From assembly GCF_000238595.1 (NCBI RefSeq), contig NZ_AGTS01000105.1, forward strand, positions 1-64,000: a stretch of 64,000 nucleotides of DNA, read 5' to 3'. Origin of the DNA: Acidovorax sp. NO-1. Lineage in GTDB: Bacteria > Pseudomonadota > Gammaproteobacteria > Burkholderiales > Burkholderiaceae_C. The notes under the pieces are model-generated. The model had not been told where the DNA came from and searched no databases. It saw only the letters and a program-made list of their open reading frames with translations. A program made the translations under genes and the position numbers. Shown here piece by piece: positions 33,770-43,625 of the stretch. Numbering within the stretch: position 1 is the first letter of the stretch; each line of letters begins with the position of its first letter.

Positions 33770-34417
33770 TCAGCCTCTAGGGCCGGGGCAAAAGTACTGG
33801 ACCGCGGTGTCTGCAAAGTAGGGAGCGCAGCGGCTGCTGACCGGGATATATTGCAGGTGGCAGGTGAAGCCAGGATCGCACGCGGGTGCACCGGTTCCAC
33901 CAAGTGCCCCAACTGCGGTGCTCAGGCTGTCTTTGTAATCAGCACTGGTATCTCGCTCGTTTTCGCGCCAGCGGATCAGGACGCCTAGCTGCCTGCGGCT
34001 GCCAGCGGCACCCGCAGCTTCGTCAGGGGCGAAGAATACGTTGGCGTCACCCAAGGGAAGGGCTCGCTCCACGGCTCGCTTCCATTCGCGTAGATCGTAG
34101 GCCGCAAACTCCGTGTGTGTGCAGTTGGTGGCACCAGTGCAAAGCTTGCCGGCCGGGGCCGTGGGCGCGGCGCCAACCCGCCAGCCGATGGTGTAACTTG
34201 CGATGCTGTTGAGAGCGTTTGGATGAACTTTCATGCGTTCGCTCAAATCTTCAATTAAACGAATGGCTTGTGCGCGATGCACCGTCGTTTGGGTATCGCT
34301 AAGCGTCCGCATTTGCACACCAAGAATGCCAAGAATGCCAAGTGATGCAACGACAATGGCTACCAACGATTCGACAAGGGTAATACCGCATTGGCGGTCG
34401 TAGTGCATGTATCGCAT
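33770..34417 (-). CDS. pilV: Type IV pilus minor pilin PilV
   Basis: A 215-residue minor pilin. The leader RQCG is followed by ITLVESLVAIVVASLGILGILGVQ, with Glu at mature position 5, typical of PilV. A cysteine immediately before the cleavage-site glycine is slightly unusual. The globular part contains LREWKRAVERALPLGDA and several cysteines near the C-terminus. It starts 5 bases after the fimT stop and ends 49 bases before pilW. Confidence 0.92.
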   Translation of the reverse strand: MRYMHYDRQCGITLVESLVAIVVASLGILGILGVQMRTLSDTQTTVHRAQAIRLIEDLSERMKVHPNALNSIASYTIGWRVGAAPTAPAGKLCTGATNCTHTEFAAYDLREWKRAVERALPLGDANVFFAPDEAAGAAGSRRQLGVLIRWRENERDTSADYKDSLSTAVGALGGTGAPACDPGFTCHLQYIPVSSRCAPYFADTAVQYFCPGPRG

Positions 34418-34422
34418 GATGT

Positions 34423-35004
34423 TTAACCTGCGCAGGGAATATCGGCTGGGTCAGTGGTAATTCGGATACGTCCGCCAGAGCTCATGCAAAGTCCGCGTGC
34501 GGCCGGATCGCTCGTTGACTTGTTCAAAGGGACAAGAGAGAACCCGAAGGGTGCGTTTGCGCGGCCCCAGCGGTCAAATCGGATATCTGCCGAATTGGCG
34601 GAGCGCGTGACCTCGATGTTTAACGGGGTGGCGAACCGCTGGAGAACTTCTTCCCCGGCGTTTTGCGTACCGTTGTTGTTGGTATCCACAAAAACGAACC
34701 ATCCGCAATCCCAATTCGAAACTCCAGACGCCAATGAGCAGCCGTTGGTACCGGAGGGTTCTTTCCGTATCGTGATATTGCCACCGCGTTTGATCGCTTC
34801 TGATCGAGCGAAATACAAGGCGGACTCCAAGCCGCTTGCGGCCTGCCTGATGCGCCAACGCTCAATCAGCGGTGTAAAGCTGGGGGTGGCTAGCGCCGCT
34901 AGAACAGCAAGAATGGAAACAACCACCATTAATTCAATGATGGTGAATCCATATTGCAACCCAGTTGTGCGGGGTGGAGTAAGTGAAGATTGCAGTCTCT
35001 GCAT
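34423..35004 (-). CDS. fimT: Minor pilin FimT/GspH family
   Basis: A 193-residue prepilin-like protein of the FimT/FimU (GspH) family. After a longer leader (about 18 residues) comes YG/FTIIELMVVVSILAVLAALATPSF. The globular domain shows the GspH hallmarks ALYFARSEAIKRGGNITIR and CGWFVFVDTNNNG, and a late SGGRIRI. Relatives sit in the pilus tip complex and some bind DNA. It is the first gene of the minor-pilin operon. Confidence 0.92.
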   Translation of the reverse strand: MQRLQSSLTPPRTTGLQYGFTIIELMVVVSILAVLAALATPSFTPLIERWRIRQAASGLESALYFARSEAIKRGGNITIRKEPSGTNGCSLASGVSNWDCGWFVFVDTNNNGTQNAGEEVLQRFATPLNIEVTRSANSADIRFDRWGRANAPFGFSLVPLNKSTSDPAARGLCMSSGGRIRITTDPADIPCAG

Positions 35005-35091
35005 GGATAGATAGTAGTTGGGGGTTGAGGCGTGGCGTGCCTACTTCGGACGAATGGCCCTTGCGTAGTGACGAGCGGCTTCTTTCGTTGG

Positions 35092-35409
35092 CTATCTGGT
35101 GTATCCCCTGCAGGCCCCCGCGTTGTGCATCCCCTTGCATTCCCGGTACATGCGCCGGTCCCGCTCCGCGCGCGACTCTTCCGACGAGCTGCGCTGGTAG
35201 GTGACCTTGCTGACGCTTTTCTTTTTGGCGGCAGTGTCCGTTGCCGCGCTCTTGTGGCCCGTGGAGTTTTTGGCCAGTGTGGTACTGGGTGCCCCAGCCA
35301 CGCACAGGGCGGCCGCGCAGGCGCAGGCGGTGTGCAAAATGCGCTGGCGCAGGAGTTGGGCGCGTGGGGCTGGCGCCGCTGATGGGGCGATGGTGGGGGT
35401 GTATGGCAT
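35092..35409 (-). CDS. Small exported protein, unknown
   Basis: A 105-residue protein starting at ATG 35409, with GAAAGA upstream; an ATG 13 codons earlier is an alternative. An arginine-containing start and a hydrophobic stretch with several Ala and Cys (HTACACAAALCVAG) followed by ALAK-like residues suggests a signal peptide. The mature part is Lys/Ser/Glu-rich and ends in RRMYRECKGMHNAGACRGYTR, a short cysteine-containing tail that I recall from other Comamonadaceae proteins without known function. It lies 87 bases upstream of fimT and may be read with it. Confidence 0.7.
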   Translation of the reverse strand: MPYTPTIAPSAAPAPRAQLLRQRILHTACACAAALCVAGAPSTTLAKNSTGHKSAATDTAAKKKSVSKVTYQRSSSEESRAERDRRMYRECKGMHNAGACRGYTR

Positions 35410-35497
35410 GGCGGTCTTTCGCTGGCTGGCAAAGGGTTTGGTGGGCACAGTGTTCTGGATTGCCCGGGGCTTGGCAAGGCCAAATTCAGTCGAAGGC

Positions 35498-35503
35498 TAT
35501 AAT
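35498..35503 (+). promoter_or_regulatory. -10 box of the rpsO promoter
   Basis: A perfect TATAAT lies about 108 bp before rpsO. The best -35 candidate, TTGGCA at 35471, would leave a 21-base spacer, so the -35 box is uncertain. Confidence 0.5.
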
Positions 35504-35610
35504 CACAGGGTTTTGCATGGTGCAAGACGCACGCCAGCGACCCTTCCAGTTGCTGGCGCAAGTAAAAACCATGGTTTGCCCACAGGGTGGACCACATTCA
35601 AGGAAAAATC

Positions 35611-35877
35611 ATGATTGCATCCTCCATCAAGGCCGAAGTCGTCAAGGCGAACGCCCGTGCTGCCAACGACACTGGCAGCCCAGAAGTGCAAGTGGCCCTG
35701 CTGACGGCCCGCATCAACGAACTGACCCCCCACTTCAAGACGCACGCCAAGGACCACCATGGTCGCCGTGGCCTGCTGCGTATGGTGAGCCGTCGTCGCA
35801 AGCTGCTGGACTACCTCAAGGCCAAGGACGCTGACCGTTACACCGCGCTGATCGCCAAGCTGGGTCTGCGCAAGTAA
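35611..35877 (+). CDS. rpsO: 30S ribosomal protein S15
   Basis: An 88-residue primary 16S rRNA-binding protein, exactly the usual S15 length. It contains the conserved [52 protein letters not shown] region. The ATG at 35611 follows AAGGAAAAATC. A strong terminator follows it before pnp, as is common in the rpsO-pnp pair. Confidence 0.98.
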   Translation: MIASSIKAEVVKANARAANDTGSPEVQVALLTARINELTPHFKTHAKDHHGRRGLLRMVSRRRKLLDYLKAKDADRYTALIAKLGLRK

Positions 35878-35892
35878 TTTTCATTGCATGCG

Positions 35893-35930
35893 AAAACGCC
35901 TGGGTTAGTCCGCTAGCTCAGGCGTTTTTT
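35893..35930 (+). terminator. Rho-independent terminator after rpsO
   Basis: AAAACGCCTG (35893-35902) pairs with CAGGCGTTTT (35919-35928) and is followed by more T. This is a strong intrinsic terminator that separates rpsO from pnp, where some readthrough is typical. Confidence 0.9.
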
Positions 35931-36026
35931 ACTTCGGAGCCGCAAAACAGAGCGAAGCTGTGTCATTCCAATGAAGTTTGTTGCCACGCTGACGGCAAGC
36001 AGTTTCACTGGAATGGCATCGTGTTC

Positions 36027-36080
36027 TGAATTGCCCTCCAGACCAATCTGGCAGTGCGCTGCCAGCTATTAAAACAGGAG
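36027..36080 (-). repeat. Family 1 repeat supplying the pnp ribosome-binding site, copy G
   Basis: A degenerate reverse copy: GAATTGCCCTCCAG, ACCAATCTGG, CAGTGCGCTG, CCAGCTATTAAAACAGGAG. The last AGGAG is the ribosome-binding site of pnp, 7 bases before its ATG. Confidence 0.6.
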
Positions 36081-36086
36081 CTGAAC

Positions 36087-38342
36087 ATGAGCATTTTCAA
36101 CAAAGTCACCAAGTCTTTCCAATGGGGCGACAAGACCGTCATCATGGAAACGGGCGAGATCGCCCGCCAGGCCTCCGGCGCGGTGCTGGTCAATATCGAT
36201 GACACCGTGGTATTGGCCACCGTGGTGGCTTCCAAGGGTGCCAAGCCCGGGCAAGACTTTTTCCCCCTGACGGTGGATTACATCGAGAAGACGTACGCGG
36301 CCGGCAAGATCCCCGGCAGTTTCTTCAAGCGCGAAGCCAAGCCCAGCGAGCACGAAACGCTGACCAGCCGCCTGATCGACCGTCCGATCCGCCCGCTGTT
36401 CCCCGAGGGTTTCTTCAACGAAGTGCATGTGGTGATCCACACCATTTCGCTGAACCCTGAAGTGGACGCCGACATTGCGGCCCTGATCGCTACCAGTGCA
36501 GCCCTGGCCATCTCTGGCATTCCGTTCAACGGCCCCATCGGCGCTGCGCGCGTGGGCTACATCAACGGCGAATACGTGCTCAACCCCGGCCAGACTGCGC
36601 GCAAGAACTCGCAGATGGACCTGGTGGTCGCGGGTACCGAGGCCGCCGTGCTGATGGTCGAATCCGAAGCCCAGCAGCTGTCCGAAGAAATCATGCTGGG
36701 CGCCGTGGTGTTCGGCCATGAGCAAGGCAATGTGGCCATCAACGCCATCCATGAACTGGTGCGCGATGCTGGCAAGCCTGTGTGGCAGTGGGAAGCGCCT
36801 GCCAAGGACGAATCCCTGATTGCCAAGGTGACAACCCTGGCCGACGACAAGCTGCGCGCTGCCTACCAGATCCGCAACAAGCAGGCCCGCACCCAGGCAT
36901 GCCGCGAGTCGTATGCTGCCGTCATGGCCGATCTTAAGGCCGATGGCGTGGAGTTCGATTCCGTCAAGGTCGAAGGCATGCTGTTCGACATCGAAGCAGG
37001 CATCGTCCGCAGCCAGATCCTGGCTGGTGAGCCCCGCATCGACGGCCGTGATACGCGCACCGTGCGCCCCATCGAAATCCGCAGCAGCGTGCTGCCCCGC
37101 GCGCACGGCTCTTCGCTGTTCACCCGCGGCGAAACCCAGGCACTGGTGGTGACCACGCTGGGCACCGAGCGCGATGCGCAGCGCATTGATGCGCTGGCCG
37201 GCGAGTACGAAGACCGCTTCATGATGCACTACAACATGCCTCCCTTCGCCACGGGCGAAGTGGGCCGCATGGGCAGCACCAAGCGCCGCGAAATCGGCCA
37301 CGGCCGTCTGGCCAAGCGTGCTCTGGTGGCCGTGCTGCCGACCAAGGAAGAGTTCCCCTACACCATGCGTGTCGTGTCGGAAATCACCGAGTCCAATGGC
37401 TCGTCGTCGATGGCGTCGGTGTGCGGGGGCTGCCTGTCGCTGATGGACGCCGGCGTGCCCATGAAGGCGCACGTGGCCGGTATCGCCATGGGCCTGATCA
37501 AGGATGCGAACCGTTTTGCTGTGCTGACCGACATCCTGGGCGATGAGGATCACCTGGGTGACATGGATTTCAAGGTGGCGGGTACCACCAACGGTATCAC
37601 CGCTCTCCAGATGGACATCAAGATCCAGGGCATCACCAAGGAGATCATGCAGGTTGCGCTGGCACAGGCCAAAGAAGCGCGCATGCACATTCTGGGCAAG
37701 ATGCAGGAGGCCATGAGCACCGCCAATACCGAGGTTTCCAGCTTCGCGCCCAAGCTCTTCACCATGAAGATCAACCCTGAAAAGATCCGTGATGTGATCG
37801 GCAAGGGCGGCGCGGTGATTCGTGCCCTGACGGAGGAGACCGGCTGCCAGATCAACATCGAAGAAGACGGCACGATCACCATCGCCGCGACCGATGCGGA
37901 TAAGGCCGAGATTGCCAAGAAGCGCATCGAGCAGATCACGGCTGAGGTCGAGATTGGCAAGATCTACGAAGGCCCTGTGACGAAGATCCTGGACTTCGGC
38001 GCCTTGATCAACCTGCTGCCGGGCAAGGATGGCCTGCTGCATATCAGCCAGATCGCGCATGAGCGTGTGGAGCGCGTGGGCGACTATCTGACCGAGGGCC
38101 AGATCGTCAAGGTCAAGGTCATGGAAACCGATGAAAAAGGCCGCGTCAAGCTGTCGATGAAGGTGCTGGCAGACCGCCCAGCCGGCGGTAGCGACCGTCC
38201 GGCACCGGCTGAGCGCGGTGACCGCGAGCCGCGTCGTGACCACGGCCGTGACGGCGGTGGCCGCCCATCCGCCGACCAGCAACAGCAGCAGCAACAACAG
38301 TCTCTGCCTTCGGAAGGTGGTTTCGGGCAGGTCGTCGGTTGA
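36087..38342 (+). CDS. pnp: Polyribonucleotide nucleotidyltransferase
   Basis: A 751-residue phosphorolytic 3'-5' exoribonuclease and degradosome component. Two RNase PH domains flank a helical domain; [23 protein letters not shown] and the second-core MHYNMPPF and [10 protein letters not shown] segments are visible. A KH domain ([12 protein letters not shown]) and an S1 domain ([30 protein letters not shown]) follow. It is about 40 residues longer than the E. coli enzyme because of a C-terminal Arg/Gly/Asp-rich tail ending in a run of eight glutamines and [13 protein letters not shown] 36087 has AGGAG upstream. Confidence 0.97.
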   Translation: MSIFNKVTKSFQWGDKTVIMETGEIARQASGAVLVNIDDTVVLATVVASKGAKPGQDFFPLTVDYIEKTYAAGKIPGSFFKREAKPSEHETLTSRLIDRPIRPLFPEGFFNEVHVVIHTISLNPEVDADIAALIATSAALAISGIPFNGPIGAARVGYINGEYVLNPGQTARKNSQMDLVVAGTEAAVLMVESEAQQLSEEIMLGAVVFGHEQGNVAINAIHELVRDAGKPVWQWEAPAKDESLIAKVTTLADDKLRAAYQIRNKQARTQACRESYAAVMADLKADGVEFDSVKVEGMLFDIEAGIVRSQILAGEPRIDGRDTRTVRPIEIRSSVLPRAHGSSLFTRGETQALVVTTLGTERDAQRIDALAGEYEDRFMMHYNMPPFATGEVGRMGSTKRREIGHGRLAKRALVAVLPTKEEFPYTMRVVSEITESNGSSSMASVCGGCLSLMDAGVPMKAHVAGIAMGLIKDANRFAVLTDILGDEDHLGDMDFKVAGTTNGITALQMDIKIQGITKEIMQVALAQAKEARMHILGKMQEAMSTANTEVSSFAPKLFTMKINPEKIRDVIGKGGAVIRALTEETGCQINIEEDGTITIAATDADKAEIAKKRIEQITAEVEIGKIYEGPVTKILDFGALINLLPGKDGLLHISQIAHERVERVGDYLTEGQIVKVKVMETDEKGRVKLSMKVLADRPAGGSDRPAPAERGDREPRRDHGRDGGGRPSADQQQQQQQQSLPSEGGFGQVVG

Positions 38343-38347
38343 TGGTT

Positions 38348-38411
38348 TTGCTACTGATTTTGTAGCTGCTGGCGCTTATCCATAATGCGCTGGCGGCCAA
38401 AATCATTCAAA
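38348..38411 (+). repeat. Dispersed palindromic repeat, family 1, copy H
   Basis: A forward copy downstream of pnp: TGCTACTGATTTTGTAGCTG, CTGGCGCTTATCCATAATGC, GCTGGCGGCCAAAATCATTC. It lies 26 bases before the quinone oxidoreductase gene. Confidence 0.85.
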
Positions 38412-38436
38412 TCCATCTCCCTCAAAGAATTGCAAC

Positions 38437-39423
38437 ATGCGTGCTGTCGAAATCACATCCTTTGGAGGCCCTGGCGTACTGCGTCTGGGTGACCGTCCCG
38501 TGCCCCAGCCGGGTGCGGGCGAACTTCTGATCCGCGTTGCCGCCAGTGGCATCAACCGACCCGATGTGCTGCAGAGAATGGGGCACTACGCACCGCCTCC
38601 GGGGACTTCGGATCTTCCGGGTCTGGAGGTGGCCGGTGTCGTCGAATCCGGCGATGCCGCGGCCATGGCCGAAGCGGGTATCCGGGTGGGTGACCGTGTG
38701 TGTGCCCTGGTGGCGGGGGGCGGTTATGCCGAGTGGTGTGTTGCACCGGTCGCGCAGTGCCTGCCCGTGCCGCAAGGGTTGAGCGACGTCGAGGCGGCTT
38801 CGCTGCCTGAAACGTTCTTCACCGTGTGGAGCAATGTTTTCGACCGGGGCCGCCTGCAGGCCGGAGAGACTCTGCTGGTGCAGGGGGGAACCAGTGGCAT
38901 TGGCGTGACGGCCATCCAGCTGGCACGCGCCTTCGGGGCCACCGTGCTGGCCACGGCGGGCAGCGATGAGAAGTGCGCGGCTTGCCTGCGCCTTGGGGCG
39001 CACCACGCCATCAACTACAAGTCCCAAGACTTTGTGGCAGAGGGCAAGCGCCTCACGCAGGGCAAGGGGGTGGATGTCGTGCTGGACATGGTTGCGGGCG
39101 ACTACGTGGAGCGTGAGGTCGAGTGCCTGGCTGAAGATGGCCGCCTGGTCATCATTGCTGTGCAAGGCGGTATCAAGAGCGGTTTCAACGCCGGACTGGT
39201 ACTGCGCCGAAGGCTCACCATCACCGGCTCCACCCTTCGCCCACGCCCCGTGGCTTTCAAGGGCGCCATTGCGAAAGCACTGCGTGAGCATGTGTGGCCG
39301 CTGCTGGCGGCGGGCCAGGTGCGGCCGGTCATCCACAGCACGTTTGCGGCGGCAGACGCCGCAAGCGCACATGCGTTGATGGAGTCGAACCAGCACATTG
39401 GCAAGATTGTTCTGACATGGTGA
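38437..39423 (+). CDS. NAD(P)H-quinone oxidoreductase, zeta-crystallin (PIG3) family
   Basis: A 328-residue medium-chain dehydrogenase/reductase without structural zinc. Marks of the family are the [14 protein letters not shown] start, [18 protein letters not shown], the coenzyme-binding [19 protein letters not shown] loop, and [13 protein letters not shown]. Relatives reduce quinones or other alpha,beta-unsaturated carbonyls with NADPH. A family 1 repeat lies between pnp and this gene. Its stop overlaps or abuts the tpiA start, so tpiA and secG are probably cotranscribed with it. Confidence 0.9.
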   Translation: MRAVEITSFGGPGVLRLGDRPVPQPGAGELLIRVAASGINRPDVLQRMGHYAPPPGTSDLPGLEVAGVVESGDAAAMAEAGIRVGDRVCALVAGGGYAEWCVAPVAQCLPVPQGLSDVEAASLPETFFTVWSNVFDRGRLQAGETLLVQGGTSGIGVTAIQLARAFGATVLATAGSDEKCAACLRLGAHHAINYKSQDFVAEGKRLTQGKGVDVVLDMVAGDYVEREVECLAEDGRLVIIAVQGGIKSGFNAGLVLRRRLTITGSTLRPRPVAFKGAIAKALREHVWPLLAAGQVRPVIHSTFAAADAASAHALMESNQHIGKIVLTW

Positions 39424-39425
39424 TC

Positions 39426-40175
39426 ATGAAAAACAAGAAGAAACTCATCGCAGGTAACTGGAAGATGAACGGCTCGCTGGCCGCCAACGAGGCTTTGCTC
39501 AAGGGCATCCTGGCGGGCGTTGCTGACGCAGCCTGCGACGTAGCCGTCGCAGTGCCTGCGCCCTATCTGGCGCAGGTGCAGGCTGCTGCGGCGGGGTCTG
39601 TGGTGGCTGTGGCTGCGCAGGATGTATCGCAGCACGAGGCGGGCGCATTCACCGGTGAGGTGTCGGCTGCGATGTTGAAAGATTTTGGCGTGCGCTACAC
39701 CTTGGTGGGGCATTCTGAACGTCGCCAGTATCACGGTGAGACCGATGCGGTGGTCGCGGAGAAGGTGCAACGCGCGCTGGCTGCGGGCATCACACCCATT
39801 GTGTGCGTTGGCGAAACCCTGCAGGAGCGCGAAGCAGGGCAGACCGAGGCGGTGGTCAAGCGGCAATTGGCAGCGGTCATTCACCTCAATGGGCATTGCA
39901 TCAGTGAGGTGGTGGTGGCGTACGAGCCTGTCTGGGCCATCGGTACCGGACGCACAGCCTCGCCAGAGCAGGCGCAGGCCGTGCACGCTGTGCTGCGCGC
40001 CCAGCTTGCAGCGGCCAGCGAACATGCAGACCGTATCCGCTTGTTGTATGGCGGCAGCATGAATGCGGGCAATGCTGCTCAGCTGCTAGGTCAGCCGGAC
40101 ATTGATGGTGGTCTGGTAGGTGGCGCGTCGCTGAAGGCGCCCGATTTTCTGCAGATCATTGCGGCCGCCCGGTGA
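39426..40175 (+). CDS. tpiA: Triosephosphate isomerase
   Basis: A 249-residue glycolytic enzyme interconverting dihydroxyacetone phosphate and glyceraldehyde 3-phosphate. Catalytic residues are Lys13 in the NWKMNG motif, His96 in LVGHSERR and Glu167 in [11 protein letters not shown]; the phosphate-binding [10 protein letters not shown] loop is also present. I chose ATG 39426, three codons after an in-frame ATG at 39417 that would overlap the upstream gene. It precedes secG by 40 bases. Confidence 0.97.
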   Translation: MKNKKKLIAGNWKMNGSLAANEALLKGILAGVADAACDVAVAVPAPYLAQVQAAAAGSVVAVAAQDVSQHEAGAFTGEVSAAMLKDFGVRYTLVGHSERRQYHGETDAVVAEKVQRALAAGITPIVCVGETLQEREAGQTEAVVKRQLAAVIHLNGHCISEVVVAYEPVWAIGTGRTASPEQAQAVHAVLRAQLAAASEHADRIRLLYGGSMNAGNAAQLLGQPDIDGGLVGGASLKAPDFLQIIAAAR

Positions 40176-40215
40176 GGCGGCGCATTAAACAAATTCAATC
40201 AGGAGTGAACAGAGA

Positions 40216-40590
40216 ATGAACGTGATCGTGAATGTGGTGCTGGCTGTGCAGATGCTTACGGCCCTGGTGATGATTGGCCTGATCCTGATCCAGCATGGCA
40301 AGGGTGCTGACATGGGAGCTGCGTTTGGCAGCGGTAGCTCCGGAAGCCTGTTTGGGGCCAGCGGCAGTGCCAACTTCCTGTCGCGCACCACAGCGGTGCT
40401 TGCGGCAGTGTTTTTTGTGGCCACGCTGGCGTTGGCTTACTTCGGCAATGCGCGGCCTGCGAGCTCTGGCAGCGTGCTGGAAGCTCCGGGCGCTGCAGTA
40501 CCCGCAGGGGCGCCTGCGTTGTCTGCATCCGACGCGGTCGTGCCCCCGGCTGTGCCTGCATCGGGTGCAGCGCAGATCCCCACCAAATAA
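40216..40590 (+). CDS. secG: Protein translocase subunit SecG
   Basis: A 124-residue inner-membrane subunit of the SecYEG translocon. It has two membrane segments, about residues 3-22 and 55-76, joined by the typical loop GKGADMGAAFGSGSSGSLFGASGSANFLSR. The C-terminal tail is Ala/Pro-rich and longer than in E. coli (110 residues in total there). AGGAG lies 10 bases upstream of the ATG. The tpiA-secG-tRNA-Leu-nuo order is common in betaproteobacteria. Confidence 0.95.
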   Translation: MNVIVNVVLAVQMLTALVMIGLILIQHGKGADMGAAFGSGSSGSLFGASGSANFLSRTTAVLAAVFFVATLALAYFGNARPASSGSVLEAPGAAVPAGAPALSASDAVVPPAVPASGAAQIPTK

Positions 40591-40605
40591 TCTGCACTAA
40601 ATTGG

Positions 40606-40630
40606 GCTTCGCAGGTCGAAGCAGGGTTTT
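40606..40630 (+). terminator. Hairpin with T run after secG
   Basis: GCTTCG (40606-40611) pairs with CGAAGC (40617-40622), followed by AGGG and TTTT. The stem is short and the T run offset, so it may be a partial terminator before the tRNA-nuo transcript. Confidence 0.45.
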
Positions 40631-40704
40631 TCCGGAGTAGAATCCCGGATTGTCTGGAAAGCCAAAACCGCAAGGTTCCTCATGCCATCCAGATGCACAA
40701 ATCA

Positions 40705-40789
40705 GCCGTCGTGGTGAAATTGGTAGACACGCTATCTTGAGGGGGTAGTGGCGAAAGCTGTGCGAGTTCGAGTCTCGCCGACGGCACCA
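40705..40789 (+). tRNA. tRNA-Leu (anticodon GAG)
   Basis: An 85-base tRNA with acceptor arms GCCGTCG (40705-40711) and CGACGGC (40779-40785), discriminator A and an encoded CCA. The D-loop has GGTGAAATTGGTAGAC. The anticodon loop TTGAGGG gives GAG. The variable arm is long, as expected for a class II tRNA-Leu, and the T-loop is GTTCGAGTC. It lies 73 bases before nuoA. Confidence 0.96.
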
Positions 40790-40862
40790 AAACAAAGGCC
40801 TGCCTGCATGACCCGGCTCGGGTCCTGACGGGCAAGGCTACAGCGGTGAGCACATCCTCAAG

Positions 40863-41222
40863 ATGAACCTCGATCAGTACCTCCCCGTCCTTTTGTTCAT
40901 CTTGGTCGGCATCGCCGTTGGCGTTGTCCCCCTCGTACTCGGTTACATCCTGGGCCCCAACCGCCCGGATGACGCGAAGAACTCCCCCTACGAATGCGGC
41001 TTTGAAGCCTTCGAGGACGCGCGCATGAAGTTTGATGTGCGCTACTACCTCGTAGCCATCTTGTTCATATTGTTCGATCTGGAAATCGCATTCCTCTTCC
41101 CGTGGGCGGTGGCGCTGCATGAGGTGGGTGTTGCCGGTTTCGTCGCTGTCGTGATTTTCCTGGCCGTTCTGGTGGTGGGTTTTGCCTACGAGTGGAAAAA
41201 GGGCGCGCTGGATTGGGAATGA
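40863..41222 (+). CDS. nuoA: NADH-quinone oxidoreductase subunit A
   Basis: A 119-residue membrane subunit of complex I at the junction of the peripheral and membrane arms. Three membrane segments are visible. The conserved loop [21 protein letters not shown] contains the cysteine that is exposed in the deactive form of mitochondrial ND3. It is the first gene of the 14-gene nuo operon, directly after the tRNA. Confidence 0.97.
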   Translation: MNLDQYLPVLLFILVGIAVGVVPLVLGYILGPNRPDDAKNSPYECGFEAFEDARMKFDVRYYLVAILFILFDLEIAFLFPWAVALHEVGVAGFVAVVIFLAVLVVGFAYEWKKGALDWE

Positions 41223-41246
41223 GCGGGCTTCAACAAGGATGATGCA

Positions 41247-41726
41247 ATGATTGAAGGCGTGATGAAGGAAGGCTTCATCACCACGAGTTACGACTCGGTG
41301 GTGAACTGGGCCAAGACCGGCTCTTTGTGGCCCATGACGTTTGGTCTGGCGTGCTGCGCTGTCGAAATGATGCATGCCGCCGCTGCGCGTTATGACATTG
41401 GCCGTTTCGGGGCCGAGGTTTTCCGCGCCAGCCCCCGCCAGTCCGACCTGATGATCGTGGCCGGCACGCTGTGCAACAAGATGGCGCCTGCTTTGCGCAA
41501 GGTGTATGACCAGATGTCCGAGCCGCGTTGGGTTCTGTCCATGGGCTCTTGTGCCAATGGGGGCGGTTACTACCACTACAGCTATTCGGTGGTGCGTGGT
41601 TGCGATCGCATTGTGCCGGTGGATGTCTATGTGCCTGGATGCCCTCCCACTGCGGAAGCGCTGATTTACGGGATCATCCAGTTGCAGCAGAAGATCCGCC
41701 GCACCAACACCATTGCTCGCGTCTGA
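41247..41726 (+). CDS. nuoB: NADH-quinone oxidoreductase subunit B
   Basis: A 159-residue peripheral-arm subunit holding the terminal iron-sulfur cluster N2 next to the quinone site. Cluster ligands Cys36, Cys37, Cys102 and Cys132 are all present in [25 protein letters not shown] and YVPGCPP. It lies 24 bases after nuoA and just before nuoC. Confidence 0.98.
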   Translation: MIEGVMKEGFITTSYDSVVNWAKTGSLWPMTFGLACCAVEMMHAAAARYDIGRFGAEVFRASPRQSDLMIVAGTLCNKMAPALRKVYDQMSEPRWVLSMGSCANGGGYYHYSYSVVRGCDRIVPVDVYVPGCPPTAEALIYGIIQLQQKIRRTNTIARV

Positions 41727-41736
41727 AGGGTTGATT

Positions 41737-42345
41737 ATGACCGCTGTAGCCATTCGGCCTGAAAAACTCAAGGACAACATCGCCGCTGCACTGGGTGAGA
41801 AGGTGCGTCAGATCACGGTGGCGCTGGACGAGGTCACGTTGGTGGTAGATGCTGCCGACTACCTCGAAACGATGCGGGTTTTGCGTGACGCAGAAGGTTG
41901 CCGCTTTGAGCAGTTGATCGATCTGTGCGGTGTGGACTATTCCGCCTACGCTGATGCGGTGCACGAAGGTGCTCGCTACTGCGTGGTGTCGCACCTCTTG
42001 TCTGTGAGTCTGAACCAGCGCGTGCGGGTCAAGGTGTTCTGCGCCGACGATGATTTCCCAGTGGTGGATTCAGTCTCCGACCTTTGGAATTCCGCCAATT
42101 GGTACGAGCGCGAAGCGTTTGACCTGTTTGGCATTGTGTTCGACGGCCACAACGATCTGCGGCGCATCCTGACCGATTACGGCTTTATCGGTCATCCCTT
42201 TCGTAAGGATTTCCCGCTGTCCGGCCATGTCGAGATGCGCTATGACGCCGAGTTGCGCCGCGTGGTGTATGAGCCGGTATCGATCGAGCCGCGTGAGATC
42301 ACGCCGCGCATCATTCGCGAAGACAAATACGGAGGCCTGCACTGA
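41737..42345 (+). CDS. nuoC: NADH-quinone oxidoreductase subunit C
   Basis: A 202-residue peripheral-arm subunit (30-kDa type), separate from NuoD as in most betaproteobacteria and mitochondria, unlike the fused E. coli NuoCD. The signature [33 protein letters not shown] segment spans about residues 125-165. ATG 41737 has GAAGGG upstream and starts the homology. Confidence 0.97.
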   Translation: MTAVAIRPEKLKDNIAAALGEKVRQITVALDEVTLVVDAADYLETMRVLRDAEGCRFEQLIDLCGVDYSAYADAVHEGARYCVVSHLLSVSLNQRVRVKVFCADDDFPVVDSVSDLWNSANWYEREAFDLFGIVFDGHNDLRRILTDYGFIGHPFRKDFPLSGHVEMRYDAELRRVVYEPVSIEPREITPRIIREDKYGGLH

Positions 42346-42371
42346 GGCGTTCGCGTCCGATGTGAACCACC

Positions 42372-43625
42372 ATGGCTGAAATCAAGAATTATTCCCTGAA
42401 CTTTGGTCCGCAGCATCCTGCCGCGCACGGTGTGCTGCGCCTGGTGCTGGAGCTCGATGGTGAAGTCGTGCAGCGTGCCGACCCGCACATCGGCCTCTTG
42501 CACCGCGCCACCGAAAAGCTGGCAGAGCACAAGACCTACATCCAGTCGCTGCCGTACATGGATCGGCTGGACTACGTCTCGATGATGTGCAACGAGCACG
42601 CCTATTGCCTGGCCATCGAGAAGCTGCTGGGTCTGGAAGTGCCCTTGCGGGCGCAGTACATCCGTGTGATGTTCTCCGAGATCACACGGCTGCTCAACCA
42701 CTTGATGTGGCTCGGTTCGCACGGCAACGACTGCGGCAGCTCTACCATCCTGATCTACACCTTCCGCGAACGCGAAGACCTGTTTGACATGTATGAAGCC
42801 GTTTCCGGCGCGCGCATGCATGCGGCGTACTTCCGGCCGGGCGGTGTGTACCGCGACCTGCCGGACAGCATGCCGCAGTACAAGGTCAGCAAGATCAAGA
42901 ATGCCAAGGCCCTTGAGGCCATGAACCAGAATCGTCAGGGTTCGCTGCTCGATTTCATCGACGACTTCACCCAGCGTTTCCCTGGCTGCGTGGATGAATA
43001 CGAGACCCTTCTGACCGACAACCGCATCTGGAAGCAACGCACGGTGGGTATTGGTGTGGTGCCGCCCGAGCGTGCACTGAATCTGGGCATGACCGGCCCC
43101 ATGATCCGTGGTTCCGGAATCGCCTGGGACCTGCGCAAGACCCAGCCGTACGATGTGTACGACCGTGTGGACTTCGATGTACCCGTGGGCAAGACAGGTG
43201 ACTGCTACGACCGCTATCTGGTGCGCGTGCAGGAAATGCGCGAATCCAATCGCATCATCAAGCAGTGTGTGGACTGGCTCAAAGCCAATCCGGGTCCTGT
43301 CATTACTGACAATCACAAGGTGGCTGCGCCCGCTCGTGAATCCATGAAGTCCAACATGGAGGAGTTGATCCACCACTTTAAGCTTTTCACTGAAGGGTTT
43401 CACGTGCCCGAGGGTGAGGCCTATGCCGCAGTGGAGCACCCCAAGGGCGAGTTTGGCATCTACCTGGTGAGTGACGGTGCCAACAAGCCTTACCGCCTCA
43501 AGATCCGTGCGCCGGGTTTCGCGCACCTGGCCACGCTGGACGAAATGGCACGCGGCCACATGATTGCGGACGCCGTAGCCATCATTGGCACCATGGATAT
43601 CGTGTTCGGAGAGATTGACCGATGA
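42372..43625 (+). CDS. nuoD: NADH-quinone oxidoreductase subunit D
   Basis: A 417-residue 49-kDa-type subunit that forms the quinone-binding cavity with NuoB. It has the conserved [16 protein letters not shown] start with the His and, later, [19 protein letters not shown] and the conserved C-terminal [14 protein letters not shown]. Its stop overlaps the nuoE start (ATGA). Confidence 0.98.
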   Translation: MAEIKNYSLNFGPQHPAAHGVLRLVLELDGEVVQRADPHIGLLHRATEKLAEHKTYIQSLPYMDRLDYVSMMCNEHAYCLAIEKLLGLEVPLRAQYIRVMFSEITRLLNHLMWLGSHGNDCGSSTILIYTFREREDLFDMYEAVSGARMHAAYFRPGGVYRDLPDSMPQYKVSKIKNAKALEAMNQNRQGSLLDFIDDFTQRFPGCVDEYETLLTDNRIWKQRTVGIGVVPPERALNLGMTGPMIRGSGIAWDLRKTQPYDVYDRVDFDVPVGKTGDCYDRYLVRVQEMRESNRIIKQCVDWLKANPGPVITDNHKVAAPARESMKSNMEELIHHFKLFTEGFHVPEGEAYAAVEHPKGEFGIYLVSDGANKPYRLKIRAPGFAHLATLDEMARGHMIADAVAIIGTMDIVFGEIDR

